Below are positions 1-12,600 of a stretch of DNA of 64,000 nt, piece by piece; position 1 is the stretch's first letter, and each line of letters starts with the position of its first letter. Where the stretch lies: the NCBI RefSeq assembly GCF_002443255.2, contig NW_019211456.1:13104229-13168228 (forward strand), read 5' to 3'. The DNA is from Varroa destructor (taxonomy: Eukaryota; Arthropoda; Arachnida; Mesostigmata; Varroidae). The notes beneath the pieces were generated by a model. That model did no database searches. It was not told where the DNA came from and worked only from the letters and a program-made list of their open reading frames with translations. Position numbers and translations under genes: made by a program.

Positions 1-3000
1 CATCCGTTCTATTCGTCATCGTAATGGCGTGGAGGCATGTGGCAGAGCGGCCTGGCCTTTTTAATTTGGCATTTGCTCGAACAGCAGCGCGTTGGGCGGG
101 TGTGAGATGACGCCGCCGTCCCCATCTTCACTGCAGGTATCATCAACGAATGGACCTCTTCTCGTACAGATAAACTTTGTCAAACCCACAATTAATATGG
201 CCTCTTCATGGCTGGATATCCGCGTCAGCTATTCTCCTGAGCATCTTCGTTCGTAAAGCCAACATGGCTGAGTCGGGCTAAATCGGGTCGAATGAATTTA
301 GCAGGGGAAGTACGTCATCCTTAAACCTTCGCTGACGACCCACAAACGAATGCTACGAACGGACCTTGTCACCATAGAAGGCTGATAAAGGAAAAATGAG
401 ACTTTCATACGAAGAAGCAGCCGTCCAGCCCATCAGGTAAGTACATATGCCACCCATCGGTCGGCACCTCAAGAATAATAATCGCAGCTGACAGAGCTCA
501 CGGATAGGAAGACTAAGACCGAAACCGGCATACAGAGAAGGGCCAGGACTAGTAAAGCGACAAAAAGGGACAATTAAACTAAGAGGGAATAAAGTAGACA
601 TTGCCAAACGATGCGTCAATAAGGCATTCCTAAAGCAGGAACCCACAGGTCGACTGTAATAGGAGAAAAGAAAGGATAAACTTGGGATCTTTTGGGGTAG
701 GCTAAAAAGAGAGAGAAGACATCGTAGCAGAAAAATGAAGTAGCCGCGCGTGAATGCGAATTTGTACAGACGTGTTCACTTGCCACCATATAGGTCTTAG
801 TCTACCGAATTGTGGCCGGTCGTACCGATGTGCGTTATGGTGGTCATAGTAGTCGATTAATGGTTGCCAGGGTGGGCAAAGAAAGAGGAAAGCAGTTGCA
901 TACGATCGTCCACTAGTAAACATAATATTGGGATCAAGTTTACTGCTCTTGTACGTCGACCGCTTCCTGCTATAAAAATTTAGATGGCACTGATGTAGAA
1001 GCGACTCTCGCTTGTACAATGGCCACCGATGGGTCGCCGATCCAGTGTGAACGTCAAAGCAGATGAAGCAGATTTTAAGTAATGGATATAATATGCAACA
1101 AGACGTCCTTACAGCCCAGTGACAGGCTTGCACCCAACATTTCGATGAAGAGATGGTTTCGATACGTTTTAACAGGCATATTTGAATCAAAAGGGTTCAT
1201 ACTGTTATGACAAAACATCGTCTCAAGAACGTATGCTATAAGCCGTAAAAAAAACGTTAATAAAAGAAAGCATAAGCAAGGTGCGTAGAAATTTTTCTAT
1301 AAGTTCTAAATTACCAGATCACTGTAGAAGAAACGCCGAAATATTCAAAGCCTGTTAGATTTCGTGTGGCTGGACTGTCCGAAAGAGTGACGTCTCCCTT
1401 CTCGGCCCCAAAAAGCACCTGCACGGGTCGTCTTAATTGACGGATGGGTTATATTAGGTAAAACTTTTCGTGATCTCTGTGGATTCCATGTTCTCACACA
1501 GTCAAAGTCACTTCTTATTCCGTGAGGATGATATCGGAGGGAACTAAATATTTCAGTGCAGTATACGATGCTTTGCTAACACATGACCAGCCTACACATA
1601 AGGTTACAGTGAATTAAACAAACCGAAACATTAGATCCCTTTTCGAGAATATATTAACAGAAATATTAGTAAACTATTGTATGTTACACGAAATTGGTAA
1701 TTTAATATAGGTCCTCCTTCTAACCTATGCTATACAACTCGGTGTTGGAGCTTTTTACGAACGTCAGACGCACACCACGTCCTGTACGATCCTGTACCAA
1801 CCAGTTTCTGATCTTGCTGGAAAATGTTCCATATGCGCCACCTTATTGGCTTATATTAAGATCGTTTATTCGAGCGTGACATTTTTGGCAAGTGTTTACC
1901 CTCGTTAGTGATTAAAGTGGCATGCCTGGGCAGAGTGGCGATGCTGACTTAGGGAGGTAATGGGCAACTTGAAGCGGTTTCTATGCTCAAACGCGTGTGC
2001 TTGTCTATTCAAGAGCTAGCAGGTTTGAAAAACAGACAAATACTTGTGAACTTCGCCCACTTACTAAAACAAGGTTTATAACTAGTGGCCGCCACAGCTG
2101 TAATGTTATCTAGAGCAACGTCTTTGTTTCCTTCGACGTAAGCTTCAGGTAGGATTTCGTGGCGCACGGTATAGGTATCGAAAAAGGCAACGTAATTACA
2201 TAAAGGTACGCTCTGTTTACGTCAACACAAGGGCACAATCATCTTTAACTTTAACTGTTGACACCTTGAAGTTGACCTGAAACCCTATAACCGTCGCAGA
2301 CGTTCGTGGCTAGTATCAGTACGAAGTATTATTATTCAGTTCGACAGATTAAATAGATGTAACAAAAGCTATATAATTTATTTGCCTTAAATTGTTTTTA
2401 TTTTATATATAATAGACACATCGTGTGATACGGTTGCGCATACTCTATTCGCTCGTTTACAGCATTTGTATCCCAACTAGCATTGCAATCGTGGAGGACA
2501 TATCTAAAGCTAGCATTTTTCTAGTGTATAGCGGATCGGTTTCGTTCAGCGCACGCTCCTCTGGCTAGATTATGACAAGAAAGACCACCAAGGCAAGCAA
2601 TAGTAGAACGCCATTTTGCTTTTTTCTGGGGAATAAAAATGTTGCACAAACTTTTTCTGTGATAATGAAACTTAGCACGTACGTTGTAGCATTGAGTATA
2701 GCAAAAATAATCATAACACTTTACAAAAGAATATGGAGGAAGATTTAATTAAAGGAAATCAGCAAACCAAGTAGGTCTGGGCTTCTCTGGAAATTGAAAA
2801 CCGCAGCTAAACTGCCACCGTAAGTATTTATCCGTAAGGCAGATTGCGCCACTCATCCATTAAATAAAGCCTCAATACGCTCCATGGTATTCGAAGCTGC
2901 TGGCCTCGATGCTGAATGACTAATCCTGGACAATTGTCAATTCTATTAGGAACGCAACATAAACTTTTCCAACTATTCTCCATGTTCTTGTCGCAAACAA

Positions 3001-6000
3001 CATGTTTTTTTGAGCTTGTCTTTTTGCGCAAAAATGCGCAATACAGCTAAGAGAGAACTGTCATCTTCGTAAGTGCTACGCACTGGAGAAAGCCAAGGCA
3101 GCACTGGACCGCACACAAGTTTATTTCAAGTTGATGACGACCTGTGTCATACAAAAGAAGTTACTGTATCCAATAACATTTTACTTCGAGGCCAACAGCA
3201 AACGGCTGGTCCGAGCAGAACTAACAGAGGCTCGGCCTAAACTTTAGGCAAACAGTGACGAAAGCTTAGACACGTACCCAAAAGAATAAAGTAGCAGAAG
3301 CATTGAAAACACTATGATGAATGATCTCGACAAACGTTGCAGAACTCTTCACTTGCAACAATCTCTAAACAATTGGCTTTTTCTTTTCAAACCACTGCTA
3401 ACAGACCCTGATGAATAACAACGTAAATACTGCTAATAAATGCTGTTAATACATATATGCTCAGGTTAGCAGTCGCCAAATCAGCTATCGGTAGAGTCAG
3501 TCACTAATAGCAAGTTTTTTCGATGTTCCGCGAAGTGCCAAAAAAAAAAAAATACGCAACCTCGCGCCGCCTTTTTGGACTTTCGAATATAAGAACAAGT
3601 TATACACACAGGAATTTACGTTTCTCCGTAATATAAGCCCGGGTCATACCACTATTCTCAACATAGGCTCAGATAAATCAGACGGTGATAATAGTACGGC
3701 GTTAGCCATTAAAGCTGGAAACTGTCGAAAAGTGGTGAAAAATTGAGCATTTTAGTTGTGAATCTGTATTATTTAACGCGGTATACTATGGCTTTTAGCT
3801 TTTTTTTTTTTTTTTTATAGAAAACGTGTCACAGCCCAAAAAAGTCGCTTTTCGTTCAAAAAAAAATTGCTATAATTAATTTATTTATAACATTTAACAG
3901 GTACTAAATTTTTCTACCAGCAATTAAACAACAAAAATAAATACAATTTAGTTTATCGTGCGACTCTGTATGCACATAGGCACTCGATAAACTGTAAAGT
4001 GACAATATATCAAACCATTTCGCGCATGTAGACCCAGTCCAATATAAACGATGAAGAAAATGGTCGTTACAGATAGTGCCGAAAAAATAACGATTGGCAT
4101 ATACTTACACGCGAGTGAAGGCAACGAGGACTAAATCAAAAAAGGCATAACGCTCCAAATTTCTCTATCTCGTTTTTGCAGTGCGCTCTCCCCACACTGC
4201 AGCAATATGATTGGTGTGCCTACGATATATTCGCTGGCACTAGAAACATTGAGTTCTTTTTTTAGCGCGAAATCTCTGAAAGCGCAAAAAAATTTCAGCC
4301 ATCCACAATCCGTCCCAACGCACCTATACCGTGCATAATCGTGTGCTTGTCAAGAAGAATTAACAGTTCGCGGTCTCTTAGAAACTGAGGCAGTTGAAAA
4401 ACTTCTGATAACCACATGGGGCCTCGGCTATATTGAGGTATTGCTAAGCTGGACAATTCCCTTATATAATTTTTTTTGATAACGCTTAGGCTATAACGTG
4501 CCGCGCATGTTTTTTTTTTTAAGAACGGTCCGATTATTACGAATATTATTTACCCGCAATGCATATTTGGCTTGGGCCGATGAGTGTGGGATTCAGCTCG
4601 GATAGTAAATTTTATTTCTTTGAAATCATAACATACTAATTTTCAATTCTTTCTTTATCTGTCACTCCAACGCTTGTCATTTTTTTTCCACGAACTTTTG
4701 ACAAGGCCAAAAATGTTAGTAATCTTTGCTTGACTTCAAAAATATGAAACGGCAGATAAATGAAACATCACTACAGATTAAACATGTTGCGTCCTGTGGC
4801 GGGATGGGTTTGTTTAAGTGCCATAGAAGCAAGAGCCCGGGTATCGCTAATGGAGGCAACTGGTCCCATCAAATAGAGGAACCACAAATCGTTGCTCCTA
4901 TTTTTTTTTATCTCGCTAAACGATAGTGTCACAGAATACGTCGGCGGCATTTATTATGGAACGATTCTGCTAAATTTATACAAGTCCCATTGGAACCTCC
5001 TGGTGGTTCGTATGGGTTTTAACGATGTCAACTCTGAAATATTAGTGTATCAAGCTAGTTTGTGGACGGAAGTGAACGCGGATAAAAACATTTAAACGAC
5101 TACTCTCGAGTTTGAATAGTTTAGCAAAAATTCCTCAGCTCTTCTATACGTCAGACGTGTAGATAGTTTTGCGTAGTAAACGTTATTTATTTGGCCGCCA
5201 TAAAGTACGTTTTAGCACTAGAAACGCTATGAAAAAGTAAACATCATGAAAATCTTCTGAGTAACGTCTTTAAGCCAAATCCTCGGGAGCAATTTTCACT
5301 ACAGTCTGCTGTAATTTTTTTTTATCCGGTTAAAGCAAATTCATAATCCTATTAGGCGCTCAAGACAAGAGATGCTCTCCAATATTGGCAGAAGATATAA
5401 AAAGTTACTACATAGGTATATACTCTCTTTAATGCAGAATACCACTAGCCATTAAATCAGTTCTCGATAAATGCACTTACCTAATACGTACGATGCCACT
5501 GTCTATGCCCATCCGACGATATATTCTCTATATTGCTACTTTATATTACCCGTTTGATGTTTTTAGTTAAAAAAATCTTCACCATTTACACAAGACAACT
5601 CTGCGACCCATTAGCAGCGAATGCTGGGTGTTACAAGATTATTCAACGAGGTATTCCTGCGGAGGATAGAGTCGACACGTTGGTTTCGACCGTTGAGACG
5701 TTGTGACATAGGTAAACCCGGCTAAGTACGGCCCAAACCCAGGAGGAAGGACAAACCTAGTGCACTATTTAATTAACAATTAACATGCGTGGTAGTCAGC
5801 CCACACAATCATTGGCTCACGAAATGGGGCGCGAGGAAACTTTTGTTATCGTGTAACTCGCTTTCGGTGTCATAAAGTATATAGCGTATTTGCCGACGGC
5901 CTATCGGCAACCGAAAAAGATGCCAATGAAAGGCCAGTTTTGTATGCTGTTTGGAACACGACCCTACCTCACTTGCTCAGCAAGTCTCCTGGAACGTCGT

Positions 6001-7011
6001 ATGGACTCGTTGCTTATATAGCGAAACTCGTCCTCTTCAGAGACGCTTAGGTGGATTCAAAGAGGATAATATAGCGCTTAAGTGATGCAGTTTACACATT
6101 GCCATTAGTAGTCCTCTTTGTTACTTTAGCCAATGGATCTAAAAGGAATTTTCTTTCGGTAAACTTACCACAATTTAGTTATTTTTGAATTACCATACAT
6201 AAGATATTACCAAAATCACTCTATACTATTTGAAGTAGCAGGAATGGCCGATAAATTAGATTAAACAATGAATTTCGATATAAAAGAAATGTTGAATTTT
6301 TAGTAAACAATATTCCCTCCAGCTCCTAGATTATTTTCGTATGAGTACAGAGTATTCGATTCCACATGATCCTGTTGTTAAAAAAGTCTTTCTTCTGTCT
6401 ATCAGGTCCATACGCTTACTGGCGTAATAGCACATACGGACACTGGATCCTCGATCCGCCGATAATCTCTGCTAAGTAATTTTTGTTGCAAATCATACAT
6501 AATCTTCTGTACTATAGTTACGTAACCACCCTGCTACGCCCTTAGATTGCTCACAACACTAACATAATAAAAAGATAGGCGTTAAATCATATGGAATACG
6601 TACGTACTTACGCGTAAATGCGCCGGCAATACACGCACACAGCTGCAGTCGCATTTATTCAAATTATGAAACCGTGCATTCGAGCGTCGTAAAAGCTGAA
6701 AGGAGCTATGAGAAATCAAAACAGCATGACGATTAACAGGGCGACTAACAGCATTCGACCCGGGTAATCACCAAAACTCTCCAGAGGGGTCTTTCGTCTA
6801 TAAGTTTACTTCAGCTGGCTTTATCCGTCTTCTCATACAGATTACCTGCTGTTACATACTTTTTAGGAGTATAGAGAACGCCTCTCTGTCGCCCTTTGCG
6901 AACTACTGCTCGTAGGTTGGGCCGCCTTAGGTCGTTTCAGTTGTCGTCGAAAAATTTACAGCCGTCTGGGCATCCAGGGGCGTCGGAGTATCTATCTATC
7001 TATCTATCTAT

Positions 7012-7099
<88 letters not shown>

Positions 7100-7474
7100 A
7101 TCTATTTAATCTATCTAATCTATCCAATCCTATCTATCTAATCTATCTAATCCATCTAATCTATTTAATCTATCTAATCTATCCAATCCTATCTATCTAT
7201 CTAATCTATCTATTCAATCTATCTAGTGCCAAGTTATTGTAAGGTGACAATAAGCTATTTGTCCGGAACTTCCACAAAAGCAAGAACAGTGGAACTGGGG
7301 TTAAATTTTAGACTTTCAATGTATAGGCCCACGATAAATCATGAAGTAATTCGGCTAAACGCTACATTTTCACTATGACGTGAACAATGTCAACTCGTAT
7401 TATTGTAAGCATTCAAGATTGATTAAGCAGTTTATACGGAACTAATAAGTTGATGGAACGTTGCGTGGTTTCAG
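1..7474. other. 5' flank or upstream intron, no recognised exon
   Basis: No coding exon, tRNA or transposon protein was recognised on either strand. The first recognised receptor exon opens at 7475 in phase 1, preceded by a TTTCAG acceptor at 7469-7474, so at least one coding exon with the start codon and signal peptide must lie upstream, here or before the window. Open frames in this stretch (for example 4726-4926 and 4892-5095 on +, 702-1190 on -) resemble nothing and are of chance length. The only clear structure is the CTAT microsatellite near its end. Confidence 0.6.
6989..7225. repeat. CTAT tetranucleotide microsatellite with degenerate second half
   Basis: Tandem TATC/CTAT units run from 6989 to about 7096, with one single-base slip near 7010. 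They then grade into a degenerate CTAATCTATC pattern to about 7225. Within the degenerate half a 44-base unit occurs twice without change, at 7097-7140 and 7156-7199 (period 59). The tract ends about 250 bases upstream of the first recognised exon acceptor. The open frame through it (6896-7141, repeated Ile-Tyr-Leu-Ser) is a by-product of the repeat. Confidence 0.97.
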
Positions 7475-7636
7475 GAGCTCTGTTCAGTGAGGAGCTGAAA
7501 GGCAGTTCAGCAGAATTGGCCTTTAAATACGCGGTGATGCGAATCAATAAAGACCGATCGCTCCTGCCTAATGTCACGTTCCAGTATGACATACAGTACG
7601 TACCCAAAGGGAACAGCTTTCGAGCCGCCAAAATGG
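7475..7636 (+). CDS. Kainate-type glutamate receptor, ATD exon a (5'-partial gene)
   Basis: First recognised exon of a kainate-type ionotropic glutamate receptor, a glutamate-gated cation channel of the neuronal plasma membrane. It encodes the start of the extracellular amino-terminal domain (ATD), which has a periplasmic-binding-protein fold and drives subunit assembly. Seen: the family opening (Gly)-Ala-Leu-Phe, then FKYAVMRIN and LLPNVTF, then NSFRAAKM at the exon end. NVT is a potential N-glycosylation site. The exon follows TTTCAG and ends before GTATGT. It opens in phase 1 (the Gly codon is split with the missing upstream exon) and closes in phase 1, so base 7636 joins CG of the next exon to make an Ala codon. 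The ATG at 7453 in the open frame is upstream of the acceptor and is not the start. Kainate class is favoured over AMPA or NMDA from the overall ATD and S1 pattern; the exact paralogue is not assigned. Confidence 0.95.
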
Positions 7637-8034
7637 GTATGTACAACTATTTAGATACCACCTACAACTACGATCGACAAATGAGCATAGGTCGAAATAT
7701 AACTGATACGCCGTGATAAAATACCTTCTATTCCAAATTATCGTGTCGTCTGTATCAAAAGCGTTCTAGCTAATTATATAACATGACAATAATTTTTTTC
7801 TGTAATGTGCCTATATATGAAGGCAACCATGCTTTCGTAGTTAACCAGTCTAAACCATTTGACTCGGCTAACATATATTCCTTCTGTTCCTGCTGGTCAT
7901 ATCTGTTTATCCCTTGTAGTCATTTTCCCAATTCATGCATGTGCCTCTACCAATGATTTTATGATACACATAACGTTTCACTAAACCTCTTATATTACGG
8001 CCTTTATTACCCTACGTAACCGTGTTACGTGCAG
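7637..8034 (+). other. Intron 1 (398 bp, phase 1)
   Basis: Starts GTATGT and ends GCAG. It is the shortest intron of the gene in this window. AT-rich, with no other feature seen. Confidence 0.93.
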
Positions 8035-8286
8035 CGTGTCAGCTGATCTCGCAAGGAGCTGCGACGATATTCGGGCCATCCGATCCTGTCGTGGGCGGAC
8101 ACATTCAATCGCTGGCCGACTCACTCGACATCCCCCATATCGAATCGCGGCTTGATCTCGAGACCGATGTTAAAGATTTTTCAATCAATCTTCACCCCGA
8201 CCCGCAGGTGATGGGCAACTCTCTCAAGGATCTCGTGTCTTACCTCAACTGGACCAAGATTGCCGTCCTCTACCAGGACGATATTT
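8035..8286 (+). CDS. Kainate-type glutamate receptor, ATD exon b
   Basis: Continues the ATD. After the split Ala codon it reads CQLISQGAATIFGPSDP, the classic kainate/AMPA segment in which the Cys (codon 8037-8039) forms the ATD disulfide with a Cys about 250 residues later; the partner is present in the exon at 48919-49099. AATIFGP is the conserved end of the second strand-helix unit. Further on come the segment around DIPHIESR and then SYLNWTKIAVLYQDD, the family WxxxxVLYxD motif. NWT is a potential glycosylation site. The exon ends in phase 1 before a consensus GTAAGT donor, and its last base T joins CG of the exon 29 kb downstream to give Ser. Homology carries across that junction without a missing residue. 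Confidence 0.96.
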
Positions 8287-9899
8287 GTAAGTGTGACCTA
8301 ATTTAAACTGACCTATTAAAGAGGGATGAATGTACCTAGCACACCAACTAGACAAGGTACCCGTAGCTTGCTCCGCCAATACCAGCGTTCTAGAAAAATG
8401 TTGCCCACAATAGCCACGAAAAGGGTAAAAACAGAGGCAGTTAGACAAAGGAGTAAATACACGTAGACGCATACAACTCTATCACGTCGAATTTATCCAA
8501 TGTAATTAAGGCAAATATTGTGTATCCTATAATAAGAGCCTAATTAGTATTGTCGAGGCTAGCAAAGACTACGTAAACATTGTCAAGATAGTAAGCTAGC
8601 CAGATAAATAAACGGTTATCGAGCGTCGACCATTAAGTAAATTCAAGCAAATATCTAAATATGCTTTCCGTCATTTCATACTAAAGACCGCTTATTATTA
8701 ATGTTATTATGTTGCTTATCTAATTCGAACAGTGCCTATATATGAACCAATCCTCGATTCTTCTAGCTAGCGCAAAATCTTTTTGTCAAAGCTGACAGAT
8801 ATACCCTAGTTAAAGGTGCAAGAGCTGCAAATACAACTTCTTTCCGACCCCAGCGCAGTGGCATGCAATTTCCGCTCTTCGTAGACGCATGCCTTTAACA
8901 AGCATTTCCTAACGCCCGCAGCAGACGTTTAAGCGGCACTTACCCCAGAGGGCAGTAAGTTTACTAAAGGAAATGCATTTTATTTTGGGCCTCCTGAGTT
9001 AGTCCCTAACCAAATTCCCTCAGTTACTTGAATGAAAGCCGTCTATAGTAAAGGAAATGATCGAACCTCGTCACCATTATATTTATTTTGGGGTAAGCAT
9101 CATCCTCACCGGAAAACTGCCTAACTCTACCGGACTATAGTCCGCTAGTCAAAGCTGATTTTCTAGACGTTGGTGTACGAAAGTAGAAAGCTCCGAGGCA
9201 GATTTTTCTGCATTGCTTTCAGTTGCCGCCCGGTGATCACGGCTTATTGATAAACTAATTTAGATTCCTGTCCACAACAAGGTTGCGCAGTCGCTGGGTT
9301 TCATCCGTCGTGCATTTCCCGCCTCAAACCGGCGTGGGTCCTATCTTGCCTTACTGCGTCACTACACTTGATTCTGTATGGGAAGGGGAGATAATGTTGG
9401 ACGTTACGTAGCATGTTGCATTTGCTGTTCCGTATATACGCAGTATCCGTAAGGTACCGGTTTCATAAGGCAGGTAGAAGAAGAGCAGCTGACTGATGCT
9501 CTTCCTTTTCGTTAGTACACAACGCACAGCCTCTTGTTGTTTTCATTTCGTTCGCAATGATAACTACATGCTGATTATGATTCGATCGATTGCCTGAAGC
9601 AACAGTCGACTGAGTAAATCTGTAACGATAGTAGTATTAGATACGGGGTCCAGAAGCAGATGCATAGTGACAAACAGCGAATCTCTATTGGACACAGCAG
9701 CTTGCTTCCTGACCAGTCGGCGGTTGCCCGACCAGGCAACACTGCGCAAATTTGTTTACTCGGCCAACTTTCCTACACCTTCCACTCCAATATATCTTGT
9801 TGTCTTAGCTCGATTTTACACTTGACAAAGTGTTGGCTAAATTGTGCAGCGTGCAGTATTGTTGCACGCGTTGGTATCAACAGAGAGCTCACGTTTTCG

Positions 9900-12600
9900 T
9901 TGCCGTAAATGCGCGCTGTTCTTGTCATTAAGTCTTCGTAATTAGTATGGTTTACGAAGCTTTTCTTTTTGCTTATGATGTCCGTGTAGTACTAATTCAG
10001 ACGTAACTGGTGTTCTCTAGTTCGTTCTCGCTTAACTTCAGGGTGTGCGTAGTGAGCGCCCAGCTTTCTGCAAACGATAATGCCGGTATCTTGAGCCTTT
10101 TCCCTTCCACACGGTTTATGTTCTATACGTAGAATGACTTTGGTGACCTTTCCAATTGTAGTTCTAGTTTTGCTACATACTGCGGGATAAGACCGGCAAA
10201 GACGGACAGTCTTGCAGCGGGGTTCGTTACGTCTGCGTGTGCTAGTGCACTTAATTTACTTAGGACTGTTGCAAATATCGAATCTAGCCTCGACTTGACA
10301 TTATCTGAGTATTCTTTTCATTCTATGTGCGTTGACCTGCACCCCAGTGTCGTCCGTCATAATATATACTGCTGGCTTATTTCGCTTTGTTTCTACAGTC
10401 TCGGAACTAATTTGATATTTCGATGTAATGCCGTGTCCTATTCGCAGAGGACACTTTTGCTTCCCTGAGGCTTAATTGCATTCGACTCACAATAATTTTT
10501 CTTGCTATATACCTACAGAGAAAAAAAAGCTTCTTCTAGTCTAGAAGCACATACATACAATGTGGTTGTGCCGGCTTTTCGTGATTTTTTCATTTTTCTT
10601 GTTATGTGTATAATATATCATCATATGGGATCGGGGCGACTTCTAGAAACCTGACTGAGCGATAGTTCTATTGGATTGTGACCTACTGTAGTTATTGCTA
10701 CTTCGCTACTTGCCTCGCCTTTCCAACTGGACAGAGTAGGTTCGAAAGGGCCGTCATTGCCTTCAAAGTCCGCCTTACTACTCTTTTCAAGATCGCTCAG
10801 CTCTATTTGCTCGGTTACGTTTTTTGCGGGCTCCTAAATTTATTATGATACTATTGTAACCAGTTGATTAGTATACGGCTTTTTTCTTTACTCCAATTTT
10901 CTTTACCGTATGAAAAATACTATTTACTTTCTAGCATAATTCAAGGTTGTGCCCTTTCTCCTACTTCTTCCTTTGCACTCCTGTGCCGTGTTTATTTTGC
11001 TTAACCACGCTTGTACAGCGTGCGATTGCGAGCGGCTCCATTTGAAATCTTTGGTTTTTAAGAAGAATGGAATCTGGACATTTCAATTACCTTTTAATAA
11101 AAGCTTCAGTTTTACTTTTTCTTTATTAATCTTATTTTGATCTCAGACGATGCATGATTAATACATAAATGTCGGTTAGAGGATCCAGGTCTGTATGTAT
11201 CCGATGGAAGGCCAAACGGCGGTAACGAGCAAAAAATTTGAAACGTTTCATTGAAAGTTGCATGCCTATCCTCGACCTAACCACGTTCCTAGGTCAAATT
11301 CCTTGGTTCGACGCTCCCTAATGATGGCAGTTGCCTCTCCTGTAAACGCATTTGGCACAGTATTAGTATCCGTGTTCTACTTATAGTATCTGTATTACGT
11401 TCTCTCCTTTTCTAATCGGTCCTTGTTCCATCTTAACAGTACCTTACACAAGAGGTAACAGACGATCCCCCTGTCGATCCGCTATACAGAGTTCTAGTTT
11501 TTAAAAAGATGTTTTCAGCTATGCATAAGATATGTAGTCCCCTAATCTGATGTTCTTTAGAAGGCGACGTGTTCGATATTCTATGTGATTTGCTGTGGGC
11601 TCTGTTGCGGCCATCGTAGCTCGTAACGAATTTGGCACTGCTGTTCTGATGGCGATTTCGAGCGGGTTCTTACCGTTGGTGTCGCCATTGCCGCATACCT
11701 ACTTCTCTTTCACGTTGGCTATTGCGGTTTTCAATAGTTACGATCTCGGTACGTCTGCCATTTGTCACCTCTCGTTAAACGGGCTATTCGGCACTCTGCA
11801 GTTTTTGTCGCTCCTGTTGCGTTCTGCCCCTCTATCAAAATGCATGTATACTTCATATTTCATAGCGAATGTCTTCTTCAATGGGTTCAATCGTTGGGGC
11901 TTCGCGTCGGTTGCTGGCACCAGGCTTTCCGTTTGGTTCGTCCACTTCTTCTACTCTGTTTGTATCTAAAATGGCTTTCACCAAATTGGTACTAAGCTGG
12001 TTAGTTGTTTAGCCTTGTCGTTTCGTCCCACCCTCGCCATTTAGTGCACACCTGTACGGTGCACTGTTTAACGTTGCATTTTCTTCTTTGTAGGTCCTTC
12101 CAGTATCATCTTTGTAGCTGAGATATAGCAATCGCTGTTTTGGACTCAACTTGAGGCACCTTCTATTTTTATTAAGCTTTATTTCAGAATATGTTACCAT
12201 TTGCAATATAGTCTCAGTTTCGGGTACACAGTGCCCTTGGTGGCATCGCGGATGAGCTGAGTCGATGCTTTTTTCGTTGTCAGCACCTGTAGGTAATCGC
12301 TAAATTCGCCGAGCTCGTAAGGACCATGTTGCCGAAAAGCTATAATACTACTATTGCCGCTGTGGCCCCCTTATACAACTCCCAATTGTTTGGTCTTTCT
12401 CGTCGACCGGTGTTTGGGTGATTTCTTTTCCTATGGTGATGATAAGCGCACTATTCCTTACTACTTTGCCGGCAGTGCTCGTGTATTTCACAATAGCATT
12501 TCTATGCGAAGTGATGATTGGCCACTCACACAATTGTTGAACCGTCTTTTTCCACTGATGCACCACGTTGCCGAAACTTAGATTTCATACGAGCCGAAGC
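9900..12600 (-). other. Strand-asymmetric block, T-rich on +, no assigned gene
   Basis: By eye, the + strand here is rich in T and poor in A compared with its flanks. Read on the minus strand it is therefore A-rich and T-poor, which lowers stop-codon density. Open minus-strand segments include 12351-12566, 12009-12206 and the start-less 10621-10833, in different frames. None carries a motif I can assign. This could be a very old A-rich mobile-element remnant or simply compositional drift. The frame lengths do not exceed what that composition allows by chance. Confidence 0.25.

Noticed and set aside
7450..7474. ATG at 7453 as the receptor start codon
   Set aside because: It is upstream of a good TTTCAG acceptor and the peptide before Gly-Ala-Leu-Phe is not a signal peptide. 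Family comparison requires an upstream exon.
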